From assembly GCF_037176765.1 (NCBI RefSeq), contig NC_090025.1, positions 138,690,758-138,754,757 of the forward strand: a DNA stretch of 64,000 nucleotides. Reading direction: 5' to 3'. This document shows positions 13,398-26,205 of the stretch, piece after piece. Within the stretch, counting starts at the first letter, position 1, and each line of letters begins with the position of its first letter. Origin of the DNA: Anolis sagrei (lineage: Eukaryota; Chordata; Lepidosauria; Squamata; Anolidae). The notes below the pieces were generated by a model. That model did not search any database, had not been told where the DNA came from, and was given only the letters and a program-made list of their open reading frames with translations. Made by a program: the position numbers and the translations under genes.

Positions 13398-13674
13398 AGT
13401 GGTTCCCAAACTTTGGTCACTGAAGTCTTTTAGTTTCAATTTCCAAAAGCTGCAGGCAGCTTGGCCAACAGTTAGTAATTCTGGGAGCTGAAGTTCAAAA
13501 CATCTGGAGGACCAGAGTCTGGGACCCATTGGAGTACATCAGTGGTTCTGAACCTGTGGGTCCTCAGGTGTTTTGTCCTACAACTCCCAGAAATCCCAGC
13601 CAATTTACCAGCTGTTGGGATTTCTGGGAGTTGAAGGCCAAAATATCTGGGGACCCACAGGCTGAAAACCACTG
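13398..13674. mobile_element. Two hAT-type palindromic MITEs in a row
   Basis: 13400-13525 is TAGTGGTTCCCAAACTTTGG..GGACCAGAGTCTGGGA. 13540-13674 is CAGTGGTTCTGAACCTGTGG..GGCTGAAAACCACTG, flanked by GAGTACAT and GACTAGAT (six of eight identical). Confidence 0.8.
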
Positions 13675-14054
13675 GACTAGATGGTTATTTTGAGTTTGGA
13701 AATACCATTCACTAGATCCCTTAAATATTGGAGGTGTGTGTGTGTAATATAGCAAAATAGTTTTTCATGATCTCTAAAACAGAAATATTCTTTGTGGAAG
13801 AAGAGGATCCAAGGGAAATTGGCCTTGACTCATTATAACACAGATAAAGAAAGAGCTATGTATAAACTGAATGAGGTCTCCAAAAAAATGTCATGTGTTA
13901 ATATTGCTATGAGATTTTAAAACAAAACACTCTCCAAACAAAAATCTGCTTGAAAATTGAGCAATTTTTCTTCATTTTTCCATACCTCCTCCCTGTCCAA
14001 ACAAAGGATTTCTTTGGGAGGGGAAATCCGTTACTATGGGTGTATTGTTATTCT

Positions 14055-14590
14055 ATGTATTGTCGAAGGCTTTCATGGCCGGAATCACTCAGTTCTTGTG
14101 GGTTTTTTTTTCGGGCTATATGGCCATGTTCTAGAGGCATTTCTCCTGACGTTTCGCCTGCATCTATGGCAGGCTTCCTCAGAGGTCTGCTGGAGCTGGG
14201 AAAAAAGGGGGTTTATATATCTGTGGAATGACCAGGGTGAGACAAAAGGCTTTTGTAAGTTGGGCTAGGTGTGAATCTTTTCAACTGACCACCTTGATTA
14301 GCATACAATGGGCTGACTGTGCCTGGAGCAAACTCTTCTTGAAAGGTGACTCCAGGCACAGTCAGCCCATTGTATGCTAATCAAGGTGGTCAGTTGAAAA
14401 GATTCACACCTAGCCCAACTTACAAAAGCCTTTTGTCTCACCCTGGTCATTCCACAGATATATAAACCCCCTTTTTTCCCAGCTCCAGCAGACCTCTGAG
14501 GAAGCCTGCCATAGATGCAGGCGAAACGTCAGGAGAAATGCCTCTAGAACATGGCCATATAGCCCGAAAAAAAAAACCCACAAGAACTGA
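14055..14590. mobile_element. Penelope-like element insertion: two terminal units in inverted orientation
   Basis: Positions 14087-14328 and 14350-14592 are reverse complements over 242 bp with one length difference in an A/T run, separated by 21 bp. Each arm carries the PLE end signature (CTCTGAGGA..GCCATAGATGCAGGCGAAACGTC.. and GGCCATATAGCCCG). GTATTGTTATTCT occurs at 14042-14054 and 14591-14603, a 13-bp target-site duplication. No PLE coding part remains. Confidence 0.85.
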
Positions 14591-14599
14591 GTATTGTTA

Positions 14600-14687
14600 T
14601 TCTGTTTGGGCATTGAATGTTGGCCTTTTATGTTTGGAATCCATCCTGTGTTCTTCCGGGGAAAGAGAGTGGAATATAAATAAAATT

Positions 14688-14731
<44 letters not shown>

Positions 14732-15335
14732 ATTATTATTATTATTATTATTTACTAGAAGTAGGGTTGATGAATTTCAGGTGCTAACTTTACAACTTAT
14801 TTTCCATGGACCATCGCCAGGTGATTTTCAGATGCCAAAATTATGCAATGTTGCATTTAACCTTCAGTCAAGCAGGGGACCTTCTAGTTGACTGTGCAGC
14901 TTTCTGCATTTTGCAAATGTTAACTTATTTTAATCAAGTGTTGCAATTGTACAAGTACTTAGGAAAATATGGTGTGTGTGTGTGTTTGAATGGCACGCAC
15001 TCAGCAACTATGGTTGCTGCTTAATAACATTGCCAGGTCCCTCAGGGCATCATCACCAAAGGCTGCCCGTAGGTCTCTAGTCTTGGCTCAGAAATCTAGG
15101 AGTTTGGGGTGGTTCCAGTCTGGATTTGATGTCATTTCCAGTGTTTTGCTGACACACCAGTGTGACCCACTTTAAGGTCATGGAGTGAATTTTTCCCACC
15201 CCTCATGTACCTTACATACCATTGTTTTGTATTTTATTATGCGGCATCGAATTGTTGCCAATTGGAAGCTGCCCTGAGTCCCTCCAGGAGTTGAGAAGGG
15301 CAGGGTAAAAGTGTTCTAAATAAATAAATAAATTG
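14600..15335 (+). mobile_element. LINE tail pieces flanking a TTG/TTA microsatellite
   Basis: 14640-14690 is a LINE tail (AGAGAGTGGAATATAAATAA) followed by (TTG)n(TTA)n at 14687-14752. A second tail at 15180-15333 carries GCTGCCCTGAGTCCCTCCAG and AAATAAATAAATAAA. The stretch between shows no gene. Confidence 0.55.
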
Positions 15336-17224
15336 CTTTGCATATCGATTAGAATCTGCCAGGAGCCTGTCTGACACAAACATATGCATCATGTTACTGA
15401 TTTATGCAGCTTCTGTCATCTGGAGAGACCAAGAAGAAAAAGAGCCCTGGTTGCTTCAAATTAAGGAGCAGATTCTCTTTGACTAATCCATTTTGTTCTC
15501 CCCAGAAGTTTGTACAGATGTAGTCAATTACTTTTTGAAAAACCTATCCTCATGCCTATAGCTTTTCTCTCGGGCAAATCAGGTGTTTGTTTCTGCACAA
15601 AAAGAATCCTAGTCCACAGGAACGATTAAAACAATACATCAGGAAGGAGTAATTCCCACTATTAACGGTGCTTCTTTATCATCAATAAGTCAAACATTTG
15701 CTTAGTATCTATGATGCTGATAATTAGCCTTTTTTCTTTTTCCCATCTGTTGTGTGAAGTGAGATATATTTAATCTCAAGTTTATCTAGATAGTGATTTA
15801 TTATCGTGATGGCTTCTCACTTCATTTTGCAATCTGTGTTCATAATAAGGAAACGAACTATTGTTTAAGATTGCTACTTAAATGAATGTTTCCTTCAGAG
15901 AAAAATAGAACTTTAAAAAGCAAATCTAAACTGATTTTGGAATAAATAAGAATGAGATAATGGAATGGATTCTGATTTTGAAATACTATTTGAACAAAAT
16001 TATTGTTTTTCCTCTTTTGGTAACATTTTAGGCCTAGGCATTCAAAGTACAGATGTACAGGATGCTCAACAGTTAGGGGAAATAGGAAATATATTTTCAT
16101 CAAGAAGAATGTAGCAAATCTGTATATTTTACTTGAAAGTAATTTCCTACATTGCTATATCATTTGCATGATTAGAGGAGATACCAACCCCAGCTGTGGA
16201 TATGGAACAATTCTTGCTAAACCCTGTTGTGAAGCACCTTGAAAAAGTCCTAGAAATCACAAGACATGGGGAAATTAGTGTTTAATGTTCTTATCCAGTC
16301 AACAGTTAGGTCTCACTGAGTTTAAACAACTTGGTTATTTCTTGTCACTTCTAACTTTTCAGCATGTTAAGGCAAACCAAGTATAGGGCTTTCTTGGCAA
16401 AATTTGTTCAGTGTGAGTTTGACATTGTCTTCTTCTGAGGATCAGATAGAGGGATTTGTCCAAAGTAGCTCGGTGGATTTCCATGACTGGATAGAGATTT
16501 GACTACTGGCTTTGTAGAATACTAGGGTGCATGCTCATTGTAGAATTAATGCTGTGTGACAGCACTTTAACTGCCATGGTTCAATGCCATGGAATCCAGG
16601 AATTTGTAATTTGGTGAGACACCAGCACTCTGGTAGAAAAGGCTAAATGCCCTGTTAAACTATAACTCCTTTGATTCTGTAGCTTTGAACCATGGTAGGG
16701 ATAAAAATAATATTAATAATATATATGTCCGTAAACTATGGAACACAAGGAACAACTTCACCATCCTCCCAAAAGTATGTTTTGCTTACTACCATATTGT
16801 GGCTTTAGCAGTTATATCTGGCTTTAAGGTATTGTATATACAACACAATACCTTAAAGCAATACTTTAATGCAAAAGTATTCAGTTAGAGTACAATAACA
16901 TGATCTTCCATAACAGATGAGATACAAGAGCTGTCGAACTTCATTTTCAGTTTGTGTGGGCACCAGCTATGCTTTTGTTCAGTTAATGTGGACTTCCAGC
17001 TGTGCCTCCTATTTCCAATGGAATATAAGACTTATCCTCAAATTGTTGTTTCTGTGTCAAGTAGTCTGGTCTTGTTCCACTCTAGTATCAAAACCTCTCT
17101 TCTTTCCTCATGCTGGGAAAAGATTATCATCAAATAGAAGAGCTTGCTTGAAAGTTCAGTTTGCTTGAGTTCTGGTTAACTGAATGTCTGCTGTATTTTT
17201 TGAAAGCAGTCATTGTTCCCCTGC

Positions 17225-17358
17225 CACTAAGGATGGATCTACACTGCCATATAACACAGTTTTATGGATTATAAGAATCTGCACTGCCATGTAAACCAGC
17301 TCAAAGTAGATAGCCTGGATTCAGAAACTGGATTATGTGGCAGTGTAGATGGGCCCTA
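17225..17358. mobile_element. Palindromic MITE
   Basis: GGATCTACACTGCCATATAA..CAGTTTTATGG..GGCAGTGTAGATGGGCCC; the ends are self-complementary. Confidence 0.7.
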
Positions 17359-19394
17359 AATCTTTCTTAACTGGCTACAGTCCATTTATCTCTTGCAGTG
17401 CACAATACTTTCCACACATACCCATTTTATTATGAGAACAGTGATGTGGAGTAGTTAGACTAAAGGTCTCATCATGTTGAGGTCCACATGGTGGGCAATA
17501 GCAGGGGGATTTGCTATGTATCATGGCAAGTTGAGCAGGCAGTTTAGGGAACCCATCACCCATCACCCCTCTCCCTGCATCTCCCCTTATTTATTCTGTG
17601 GAGGGAATCATCACCTTGCTTCCTCCCATTCTTCATAGTGAGAACATGGGAAACCTCCTGTGTTACTTTTGCTCCTTCTTATGACACTTTCAGCTCATTT
17701 CAGGACAGAGCCTCGCCAGAAGTAGATGTACGCCATATGACAAGATCTGGTGGGCTCCATCTCTGAACTAAGGTGAAAGTGTTGTAGCACCGGCAATTTC
17801 GCCTGTGTGATGAGGTCATAAGAAGCTATGTTATGTTACATCACTATATTTATTAGCATATACACATGTCCTTATACAGAGTATTGGAATTATTGTTTTG
17901 TATCTTTTCTTTTCATAAACATCTTAATCAATAAGAAGAGAAATTGCAGAGTTTCTTTGCTCAAGATGATAGCTTTGTGTTTTTTTCCTCATTACTAACT
18001 TTTGTCCCCCTGTTGCCTGGTCATGCTTCTTTGACCACATTTTATTGTTGCTCCTGGAGCATTTTCACACAACACAATTGTGATGTTATTTTTCCATTTT
18101 AACTGCCATGGCAGTATGCTATGGAATCCTGAAAGATAGCTTCACCTTGGAGTTGCCATAAATTGGAAACGGCATGAGAAAACACAACAGCAACAACAAA
18201 ACTGCAAAGGCCAGAGTCTGTGGCAGTTAAAGTGAAATACAGCACTATAATTTATGTAGTGCTCCAGGAGCCCTGACTTGTAATCTATGTGATGTTGGAG
18301 GATATGTTGTTTGTCATGAACAAGTTCTCTGAATGTTTTACTTACTGCAATCAAAGTAATCCTACAAGTCTCAAGTGTCATTACCCATGAGAATGAGATT
18401 GATCTGGATTTAAGAAATACTATTTCAAGAAGAATCTGGCTACTTCAACAGACACATAAATGGCACAGAAAGGCCTTGCCTCTTTCTCTCGATGTAGGAA
18501 TAATATACACTCTCTATACATATGGTATCATTATTTGAATACTTTTATTCTGTGAACACTTGGCCACTGTCAACCATTGCAATTTACAGATTGTGTGAAT
18601 TATTAAAAAGTACCGTAATTTATGCAACATTATGTAAGCTCCAATGTATCTAAGTGTTGATATATTTTAAAGTGACTCCTTATATTTTTCTTTATTTTTC
18701 AATTACTTTTCCATTACTTGCTTTTTAAAAATCCCTAAGGACCAAACAGAGAATGGCATAAAGTATGCTATTAAAATGTAATGAAAGCAATATGAAACTA
18801 TTCCTCATTTTGTACAATAACTTAATGGAATTCCCGATTGTTACATTTTTTCTGAAATGTAATCTTCTCACACTCATTACCAAGAACCATAAGAAGCTAC
18901 AAATATCAATGTTACTTGTAGTATATCACTTCCAATCTCTGTTTAATATTCTGTAGTGTTTCAGCTGTGAATGATCACTATTGCAATAAATAAGCCAGAA
19001 AAATATAAAAATGACCTGTGGGAATACTATAACAATACCAGAAAAGCTGTTGAGTCTAGAGATGCGCAGTATGATTGGAAAAAACAATCAAGTGAAAGAG
19101 AACTTATCAGAACTAGATGGAATGTTACACTATTATCTGTGGAAACACTGAAACATGCACACAAGTCAAAGATGGACATGCAAAGGTAGAAAAACCCAGC
19201 TATTATTCCCAAGTTGCATTGTCAGTTCCTCATTTTTCTTTAGTCTCACTTGCTCATTTACTTGTTTCTTAGATAGTGGTTGGAGAAACATAAACACAGT
19301 ATAGTGCAAATCAATCTTGGTTGTCTATTTCTTCTCTTTATGAAAACTCTCGATTTTTGCATTCTCCTTTTCAATCAGTCAATATGGTGAATAG

Positions 19395-19815
19395 TGGTTT
19401 CCCTATTCTTGGTGTCTATGCCACAGTTTTTAAGGTTGACTTTAACTCCATCTTTAAATCTCTTTTCCTGTCCACCAACAGTACATTTCCTGTACTTGAG
19501 TTGGAAGTAGAGTAACCGCTTTGGGAGACATTCAGACAACGTGACCAGTCCAGCGGAGTTGATGGCGTAGGTCTTTGTTTCTTCCAGCGTGCTGACATTT
19601 ATCCACCTGTCTTCTCAAGAGATTTGCAGGATTTGTCGGAAGCAACACTTATGGAATCGTTCCAGGAGTTGAGTGTGATATCTGTAGACAGTCCACGTTT
19701 TGCAGGCGTATAGCAGGGTGGGAGGACAATAGCTTTATAAGCAAGCACCTTGGTATCTCTACGGATCTCCCGATCCTCAAACACTCTCTGCTTCATTCTT
19801 CCATCTGAAGCCATT
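19395..19815 (-). mobile_element. LINE reverse-transcriptase C-terminal fragment
   Basis: The minus-strand translation contains MKQRVFEDREIRRDTKVLAY then KAIVLPP, typical of the post-RT region of non-LTR elements (TKLxVYKAxVLPTLLYG pattern). Further pieces resembling RWINVS and LPKRLLY follow in other frames. Family not assigned. Confidence 0.65.
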
Positions 19816-19987
19816 AGGAAGTGAAATTTTTAAAAGTCATGGATTAAAACCTGATAAAATGTGGGAAAAACAATTTGGTAGCTTGTAATAGTTAGGCCGC
19901 ACAAACAGACTTTACAGCTGCCTAAAAACTGCACTTGCTAATGAGATAGGTAGAAAAAAAATCATTTTTTTAAAAAAAATCCAATGA

Positions 19988-19989
19988 CA

Positions 19990-20028
<39 letters not shown>

Positions 20029-20030
20029 TA
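19988..20030. repeat. (TTA)n microsatellite
   Basis: About thirteen TTA units. Confidence 0.95.
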
Positions 20031-20104
20031 TCAGTTACTAACAAAAGTGCATCCTATCTTTTCTCCACAGAGCTCAAGGTTCATTCCTCCCTACTCCCAA
20101 CTTA

Positions 20105-20253
20105 GGGCCCTTCCATAGAGCCACATAACCTAGAATATCAAAGCACAAAACCCCACAATATCTGCTTTGAACTGGGTTATCTGAATCCACACCACTCTAT
20201 ATCCCAGTTCAAAGCAGAAAATGTGGGATTTTATTCAGCTGTGTGGAGGGGGC
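20105..20253. mobile_element. PIF/Harbinger-like MITE
   Basis: GGGCCCTTCC..ATATCTGCTTTGAACTGGGT..CCCAGTTCAAAGCAGA..GTGTGGAGGGGGCT. Self-complementary, flanked by TTA on both sides. Confidence 0.8.
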
Positions 20254-21374
20254 TTTAAACAGCAGAATAACCATGTAAGATCTTAGAGAAAAACTGGCTC
20301 AACAGCATTCAATGGATTTCATGCCTTAGCTGGACACAATCCTCGGTTTCCCAAATCTAAGTGTGAAATTATAACCATCTCGTCACATTAATAGAGTAAA
20401 TCGAGCCAGTTTTGCTCTTCAATCTGGCCCAAAAAGATGCTTTTCTATTTCTCCTCACTATAAATGCCAGCCCATTTCTTAGATTTTCATTTTCTGTGTG
20501 AAACACTGTGCAATTCTCTGACTCAAATATCCTATTCCTGTCCAGTTTAGCTTGCCCACTCCAAGTATTGCAATGTTTATATGTTCCATTTCTTATTTTA
20601 CTATGTCAAGCTTCCCCTGATTCATGCTTCTCACATTTCATCTTCCTATAATGTGTTGTGCAGATTCAGACTTTCCTGTTGGTTCTGAGCACATCAACAG
20701 TCGAATGTCCTTTCCTTGAACTGCACTCTCCCCTTCCTTTTTTATTTATCTCCCAGCTCAGATCCCTTAACTAAACTGTAATATAGTGAGGAGTGTTCTC
20801 TAATGGCATAGCAGCTCAATGCCTCACCTTCTTCATATCCTCCATGCTTTAATAAGATACAGGATTAGCAAGTTCTCGCTCAGGTGCTGCTCCCTGGAAG
20901 CAATGGCTCAACCAGAACTTCACTTGGCTTACATCTTCCTTGGTCCTGACCAGCTCTAAGGCAGCTAGCGCTTCTTATGAGTAAAATGCATGATTTCACT
21001 CATTAGCAATGTTAGATGAATATGAAATTATATTATTTGATGTGATAAAGGTAGTGATTTTACCACTTAGGTAATATTTCTTTTATTAATGTAATATCAC
21101 ACTACATTAATTCTGTAAATTTTATGACAGCCATCAAACGATAGCAGATTTGTAAGTGATCAGGATGAAACAAAAGAAGTAGAGTAAAAGATTTATTGGT
21201 GATCAATGGATATAGAAGGTGTTTCATAGCAAAGGAAGTACTATTTCCTTCACTACTGCAGTAGGTAGGACAGCTCAGGAAAAACACCCTATGAAGCACA
21301 CCATATCTCCCTTGACCCTCAGGATCTATGGATTCTGCATTCATAAATTGAACCACCTATGGTTTGAAACCATC

Positions 21375-21712
21375 TAGGGCTCTCTCATGGGGCAGCAGGT
21401 TAAACCACTGAGCTGCTGAACTTGCTGACTGAAATGTCGGTGGTTTGAATCTGGGGAGTGGGGTGAGCTCCTGCTGGTAGGCCCAGCATCTGCCAACCTA
21501 GCAGTACGAAAACATGCAAATGTGAGATCAATAGGTACTACCTTGGTGGGAAGATAATGTTGCTCCATGCAGCCATGCTGGCCACGTGACCTTGGAGGTG
21601 TCTACGAACAACGCCGGCTCTTCAGCTTAGGAATGGAGGTGAGCACCACCCTTCAGAGTCGGACACGACTAGACTTAATGTCAGAGGAAACCTTTACCTT
21701 TACTTTTACTAT
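21375..21712 (+). mobile_element. Sauria-type SINE, copy 2
   Basis: Head GGGGCAGCAGGTTAAACCAC..GGTGGTTTGAATC, middle CGAAAACATGCAAATGTGAG, tail GAGTCGGACACGACTAGACT..CCTTTACCTTTAC. Confidence 0.88.
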
Positions 21713-22164
21713 GGTTTGAAAATATTTTAAAAATCCAAAAACCAAACCTTAATTTTGACATTTTGTATATAAAGGACACATTTTCACTATGCCACTATAC
21801 ATCATGGAACTTGAATTTCCACTGATTTTGCTATCCATGTGGAGTGAAGAACCAAACCACAATGGATACCAAGGGTCCACCGTATTTTCTAATCTAAAAC
21901 AAGGCCAAAAATGTGGCTGCAAACAGGGACTATAGATAAAATAAAATAAAAAGTCTCTTATTCTTCTGGAAACTCCACAAAGGGAGGAGTGGGCTGCCCC
22001 CTCCTTTCTCTTTCACAGCTAGGCTGAGAACCGGTAGCAAATGTATGATCTCATTTCTTTATTTAATGCAATGCCAAGCCGGGGTAAATATTTATTGAAG
22101 TCTGTTTACTGCTCATTGTGCATGTCTATGTCAATAACACCCAGGCAGTAAATAAATGTTTTTA

Positions 22165-22243
22165 GAAAAGAAAGAAAGAAGGAAGGAAGGAAGGAAGGAA
22201 GGAAGGAAGGAAGGAAGGAAGGAAAGAAAGAAAGAAAGAAAGG
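22165..22243. repeat. (GGAA)n microsatellite with AAAG flanks
   Basis: About twelve GGAA units flanked by AAAG units on both sides. Confidence 0.95.
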
Positions 22244-22249
22244 GTACTG

Positions 22250-23980
22250 CAGTCATTTGACATGAATGTCAATTTTAATCCCTTGTGCTGTCAAGGGAAT
22301 CCATGGGGTTGGCAATGCTGTGTGTATAAAAAAAGGAAAACCTGTCTATAAAATCATTCTAGATTGAAAAAAAAACAGACAACTTTTCTTTGCATCTCTT
22401 TATGGAGGTGAATCTTCTGAAAAATGTAATCATAAAAAACCTCTCCTCGTTTCCACTCTAATTAATGAACATCAGTGAATGCAATACATTTTAAACTGCT
22501 TGTGTGTGTACTAAAGGGAAAATTAAAACAATAGCAAGTACAAAACATTTACTAAAAAAATAAAATCCCAGAATGGCAAGTGTTGCTTTCTTTAAAAAAA
22601 ACATGTTGAATTAATTGAATTAGCTGGAGAATACTCCCCAGCCAGTTTCATGGTCCTACAGCTTCTAGGGTCATTCCGGACTACAGGTTTACAACATTAA
22701 TTAACTGATTCACTATCTAATTATAGATTGTTTGTTTGCTGTACAAAAATGATAAAGCTTCCCCCAAGGAAGCACTTCTATTTAAAGGGTTATGGTACTT
22801 CATTTTAATGCTACTCAAACTGGAAAGTGTTTTGCTGCATCTCTAAACATTGGGACACCACTACAATAGTGTGTAGAAAGTGCAGCCATGGTTTTTGTAA
22901 CCACCAGGGACTCAAAACTTGATTTTAAAAACAATTTGCCCACTTCCCAGGGCCATATTTTCCTGTAACCCGCCCCCAACACACAAACACACACACCTCC
23001 CAATAGCCATTTAAGGCACAGACGAGGCCTATTTTTCAACATAAACTGATCTAGATATTGATATTTATGGATAATTTTTATTTCAGTTTTTCTGGGGTAG
23101 GAGGCAATGTGAGGTAGGGTGATCTTTGAAAGTTGGGGGTTCCAGCCAAGGACAGCATTCTTGAGGCTTCTCAGGGAGGTCATTCCCCCTTTCCTTCCCT
23201 ATCTAATATTTTATTTTGTAACCAACACTCACAAATTATGGGTATTAAAGGTACTTATCCTTGCTGGGCTTTAAGTGTGGGCGGGTAGATCTAGATTATA
23301 TTTCAATAGTTTTAAAATTATTATGATTGTGAACTTGAGTGTTTCTCCAAGCGGGTTGATTCTCCTCCCTGCTATTTCTCAGTTGTCCCCTTTTTATCGT
23401 CATCTTGTTCACACACACAATCTGGATTTGCTATTGAAATAAAAGAGACTTTTTCTAAACATAAAATAGCAGGCATAATATAATGAGCGTTGCTGAAGTT
23501 TAGTCCGAAAGTTTCAGTAATAACTTTATTCATTTCCCACACTCAGTGCCCTGCTGTGGCTGTTGTCAAACCAAGACAAAGAGGAGATCAAGCACCTTGA
23601 TTTTGGAATTAAACTGGAATTAAAACCAAACAAAACTGCAGACAGCTAGTGTGATTACACATGGTGGGGCGAATAAAGAAACCTTAGAGGCAAATACAAA
23701 TAAATGAAAGGTGAAAGACCTGTTTACTTAGCAGGCATAATTTAATGAAAGTTGAAGGGTCTCTGTCTAACAGTATTCCTGCATTTCTGCATAGTCCTAT
23801 GTAACAGTTTGACAAGAGGAAATGAAAAGATCCTTTTTTTTACTCTATTCTGTTTTCCTTCGGACTGATGTACACTTTATTTGTTTCTTTGTTAAACAGG
23901 TGAGACTACCTTATAAGTGAAAATAAAAAAGCAGAACCGTCATTTTATAGGACACTATTGAAAATACTCACTAAGAGAGC
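22250..23980. other. Intergenic, nothing recognised
   Basis: No splice-bounded coding segment and no transposon signature was recognised. A 122-codon open frame on the minus strand at 22815-23183 has no recognisable motif. Confidence 0.45.
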
Positions 23981-23984
23981 AATG

Positions 23985-24180
23985 AGTCAGTTGGCATAGT
24001 GGTTTGAGCATAGGACAATTACCCTGCAGAACAGCTTTCTAATCCCCACTCAGTCATGAAAAACCACCGGGTGACCTTGGGCAAGTCAATAAGCTATCCC
24101 TGAAACCCCCTCCACAAAAAGGTTCAACTTAGGATTGCCCTACCTTAGAAATGATTTGAAGCCACACAAGAACAACAATA
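23985..24180 (+). mobile_element. tRNA-derived SINE with LINE-like tail, intact order
   Basis: AGTTGGCATAGTGGTTTGAG (A-box-like), then a B-box-like region, GTGACCTTGGGCAAGTCA, and the tail GAAATGATTTGAAGCCACAC..AACAACAA. It belongs to the same family as the interrupted copy at 30003-31010. A partial copy lies at 16375-16530 (minus) and another at 46945-47035 (plus). Confidence 0.7.
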
Positions 24181-24388
24181 GAGCAACTATCATCCCATTC
24201 AATGGGAAATGTAGGACATCGCAGAGTATTTTTAATCATGAATTTTAAAGATGTGTCTTGTGTCCACTATATTTTAATCATTGTCCTGTGCATTTTAATA
24301 TATGTATTTTCTACAAATAGATTTTAATATGTATATTTTATGCCATGATTGTGTGTGTTTTAGAGCAACGAGGAGATGCATTTAAGAA

Positions 24389-24390
<2 letters not shown>

Positions 24391-24432
<42 letters not shown>
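24391..24432. repeat. (TAA)n microsatellite
   Basis: About thirteen AAT/TAA units. Confidence 0.95.
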
Positions 24433-24434
24433 TG

Positions 24435-26205
24435 AGGTATTCTAGGAATTGACTGACAACTTCATATCACGGGCAAACAGATCCATCATAGTATGCTTTC
24501 ATTACAGTTCCTGGATGAAGGCTGCTGGATTCCATCAAATGATGCACAACTACTTCCGGTAGGAATCCATACAGGAATTGTACTGGAAGCATTCTATGCT
24601 GAAGCAAGGAGAACACAGAAAGCTCCCCATGTTCTCATAAAGTATTACGCAGAAAGTGCAGGGGGAAGTCAAATGGTGATGCTTTTCCCATGGGATAGGA
24701 AGGGGGCAATGTGGGGCACGGGGCAACAGGTTTCCATGCTGCCCGCCAGATTTGCCCCGCCACCCAATGAAGGCCCCCACTGTTCCCTGGCTTCAGGACC
24801 TCAAAGTGTTGAGGACCTTAGGGTGATCTTGGATCTGCTGTTAAAGCCAATGCTCCTCTGTTTCCCTGATAGACCTCAGGACTAGGCTCTTCAGATCATC
24901 ATGGACGATCCCCCATGGCTAAGTAGTAAGATTGTCTTCCAGAGATAGAGTCCTGGCAGTGGATCCATAAATGATTGTGAATACCTATTCTAGATCCCAT
25001 TGGTCTTTCTAGATGGAAAACAATCAGAACAAGGATTTGCCTGATGTGCCTTCCACTTAGCATGTTTCTTCCTTTCATCCTGTATTTGTGCCTCTTCAAA
25101 ATCCATAGCACACCTGACCTGGTTACAATGCTCAAATGCCAGGGCTTCTTAATTCTTGGTGTTATATCTAGATCACATGATTAATTTCTCCTTTACCTCT
25201 CAATTGTAACAAGACAGCTTTAAAAAAATAAAGCATTGCCCACCCATCAGGCATTATTCGGTATGGGCCAACACATTTTTGGAAGCAAAAGACAATGGTC
25301 CTGGATCAGAATACATTGTTGTACCAGAGATGACACTACTCCCTTATTCCACATATAGAAGTTGACTGGACTGCTCGTGGAATTCAGCTTCAATGTGAGG
25401 GAGCGCTTTTCTTGATTTCCCCCATTTTTATTTCAGTTTATCCTGTTTAAGTTCCTCTCTACACTTATCAATATTTTCCCATTTTAATTATTACTCACAA
25501 CATAAATATGTACAGTTTCCATGCAAAGTTTCCTATAGTGTTGGGATAGCATCTTCCACCACACCAGAGAGCAATAGTAGAACAGCTCTGTCCTCCAACA
25601 GGAAAGAATATAGGCTCAACAATGACAACACAATGGTAGAATTAGGCATTGTTTCTTCATTTTCAAGTGAGAACCTCTGTTTCCAAATGAAATACGTTCC
25701 CTCTCAGTCAACATCCAGGTAATTTCTGGCATTATCTAATAATACCTATCTTTCATGAGCAAAACATTACATCCCTTTTGTTAATTGAAGAAAAACACAG
25801 GGTTTGCAGACCTGCTACATAGTGACAAATATAGCTTGAAGTTTTTGACGTGGTTTGTATTAGCTAAAAAGTCACAATGCCAGTTTTCTAATAGCCCCCA
25901 TTTTATTCATGAATTCAACTGGAATGAACTAATGTAGTGGGAGTAGATGTGGTCCAGAGGACAGCATGACAGACTAGGCCTGAACCTTTTCAAGCAGGCA
26001 AGCAATTCTTGTCATTCTCAGATCCTATCCAAATAATTGTAGAAAGAATTGGCTGACGAATACTTTTCCTTTCTCAGAAAAATAAGAATAAGGACCGAGA
26101 CTGTCAATCACAGCCTAATAGTGGTATTGTTAATGTTACAGAAATTGCTACCTTCTACGATTATATTTCTTATCTCAAAAGTGTGGGTTTTTAACTCCTG
26201 AAATC
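24435..26205. other. Intergenic, no confident gene
   Basis: The 130-codon frame at 24493-24885 is moderately GC-rich. Its end (GPQSVEDLRVILDLLLKPM) faintly recalls a LINE RT tail, so it is more likely repeat-derived than a host gene. Nothing else was recognised. Confidence 0.4.

Noticed and set aside
14538-14891. 117-codon open frame with a poly-leucine run
   Set aside because: It runs from the PLE arm through a TTG/TTA microsatellite; the leucines come from the repeat.
16917-17168. Open frame of 83 codons
   Set aside because: No motif, no homology that I recognise, and length within chance for this AT-rich DNA.
21375-21450. tRNA-gene-like A and B boxes in SINE heads
   Set aside because: They belong to SINE copies with full SINE tails and do not fold as complete tRNAs; no independent tRNA gene was found.
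24493-24885. 130-codon open frame
   Set aside because: No recognisable domain, no flanking exon structure; the end weakly recalls a LINE RT, so a host gene is not supported.
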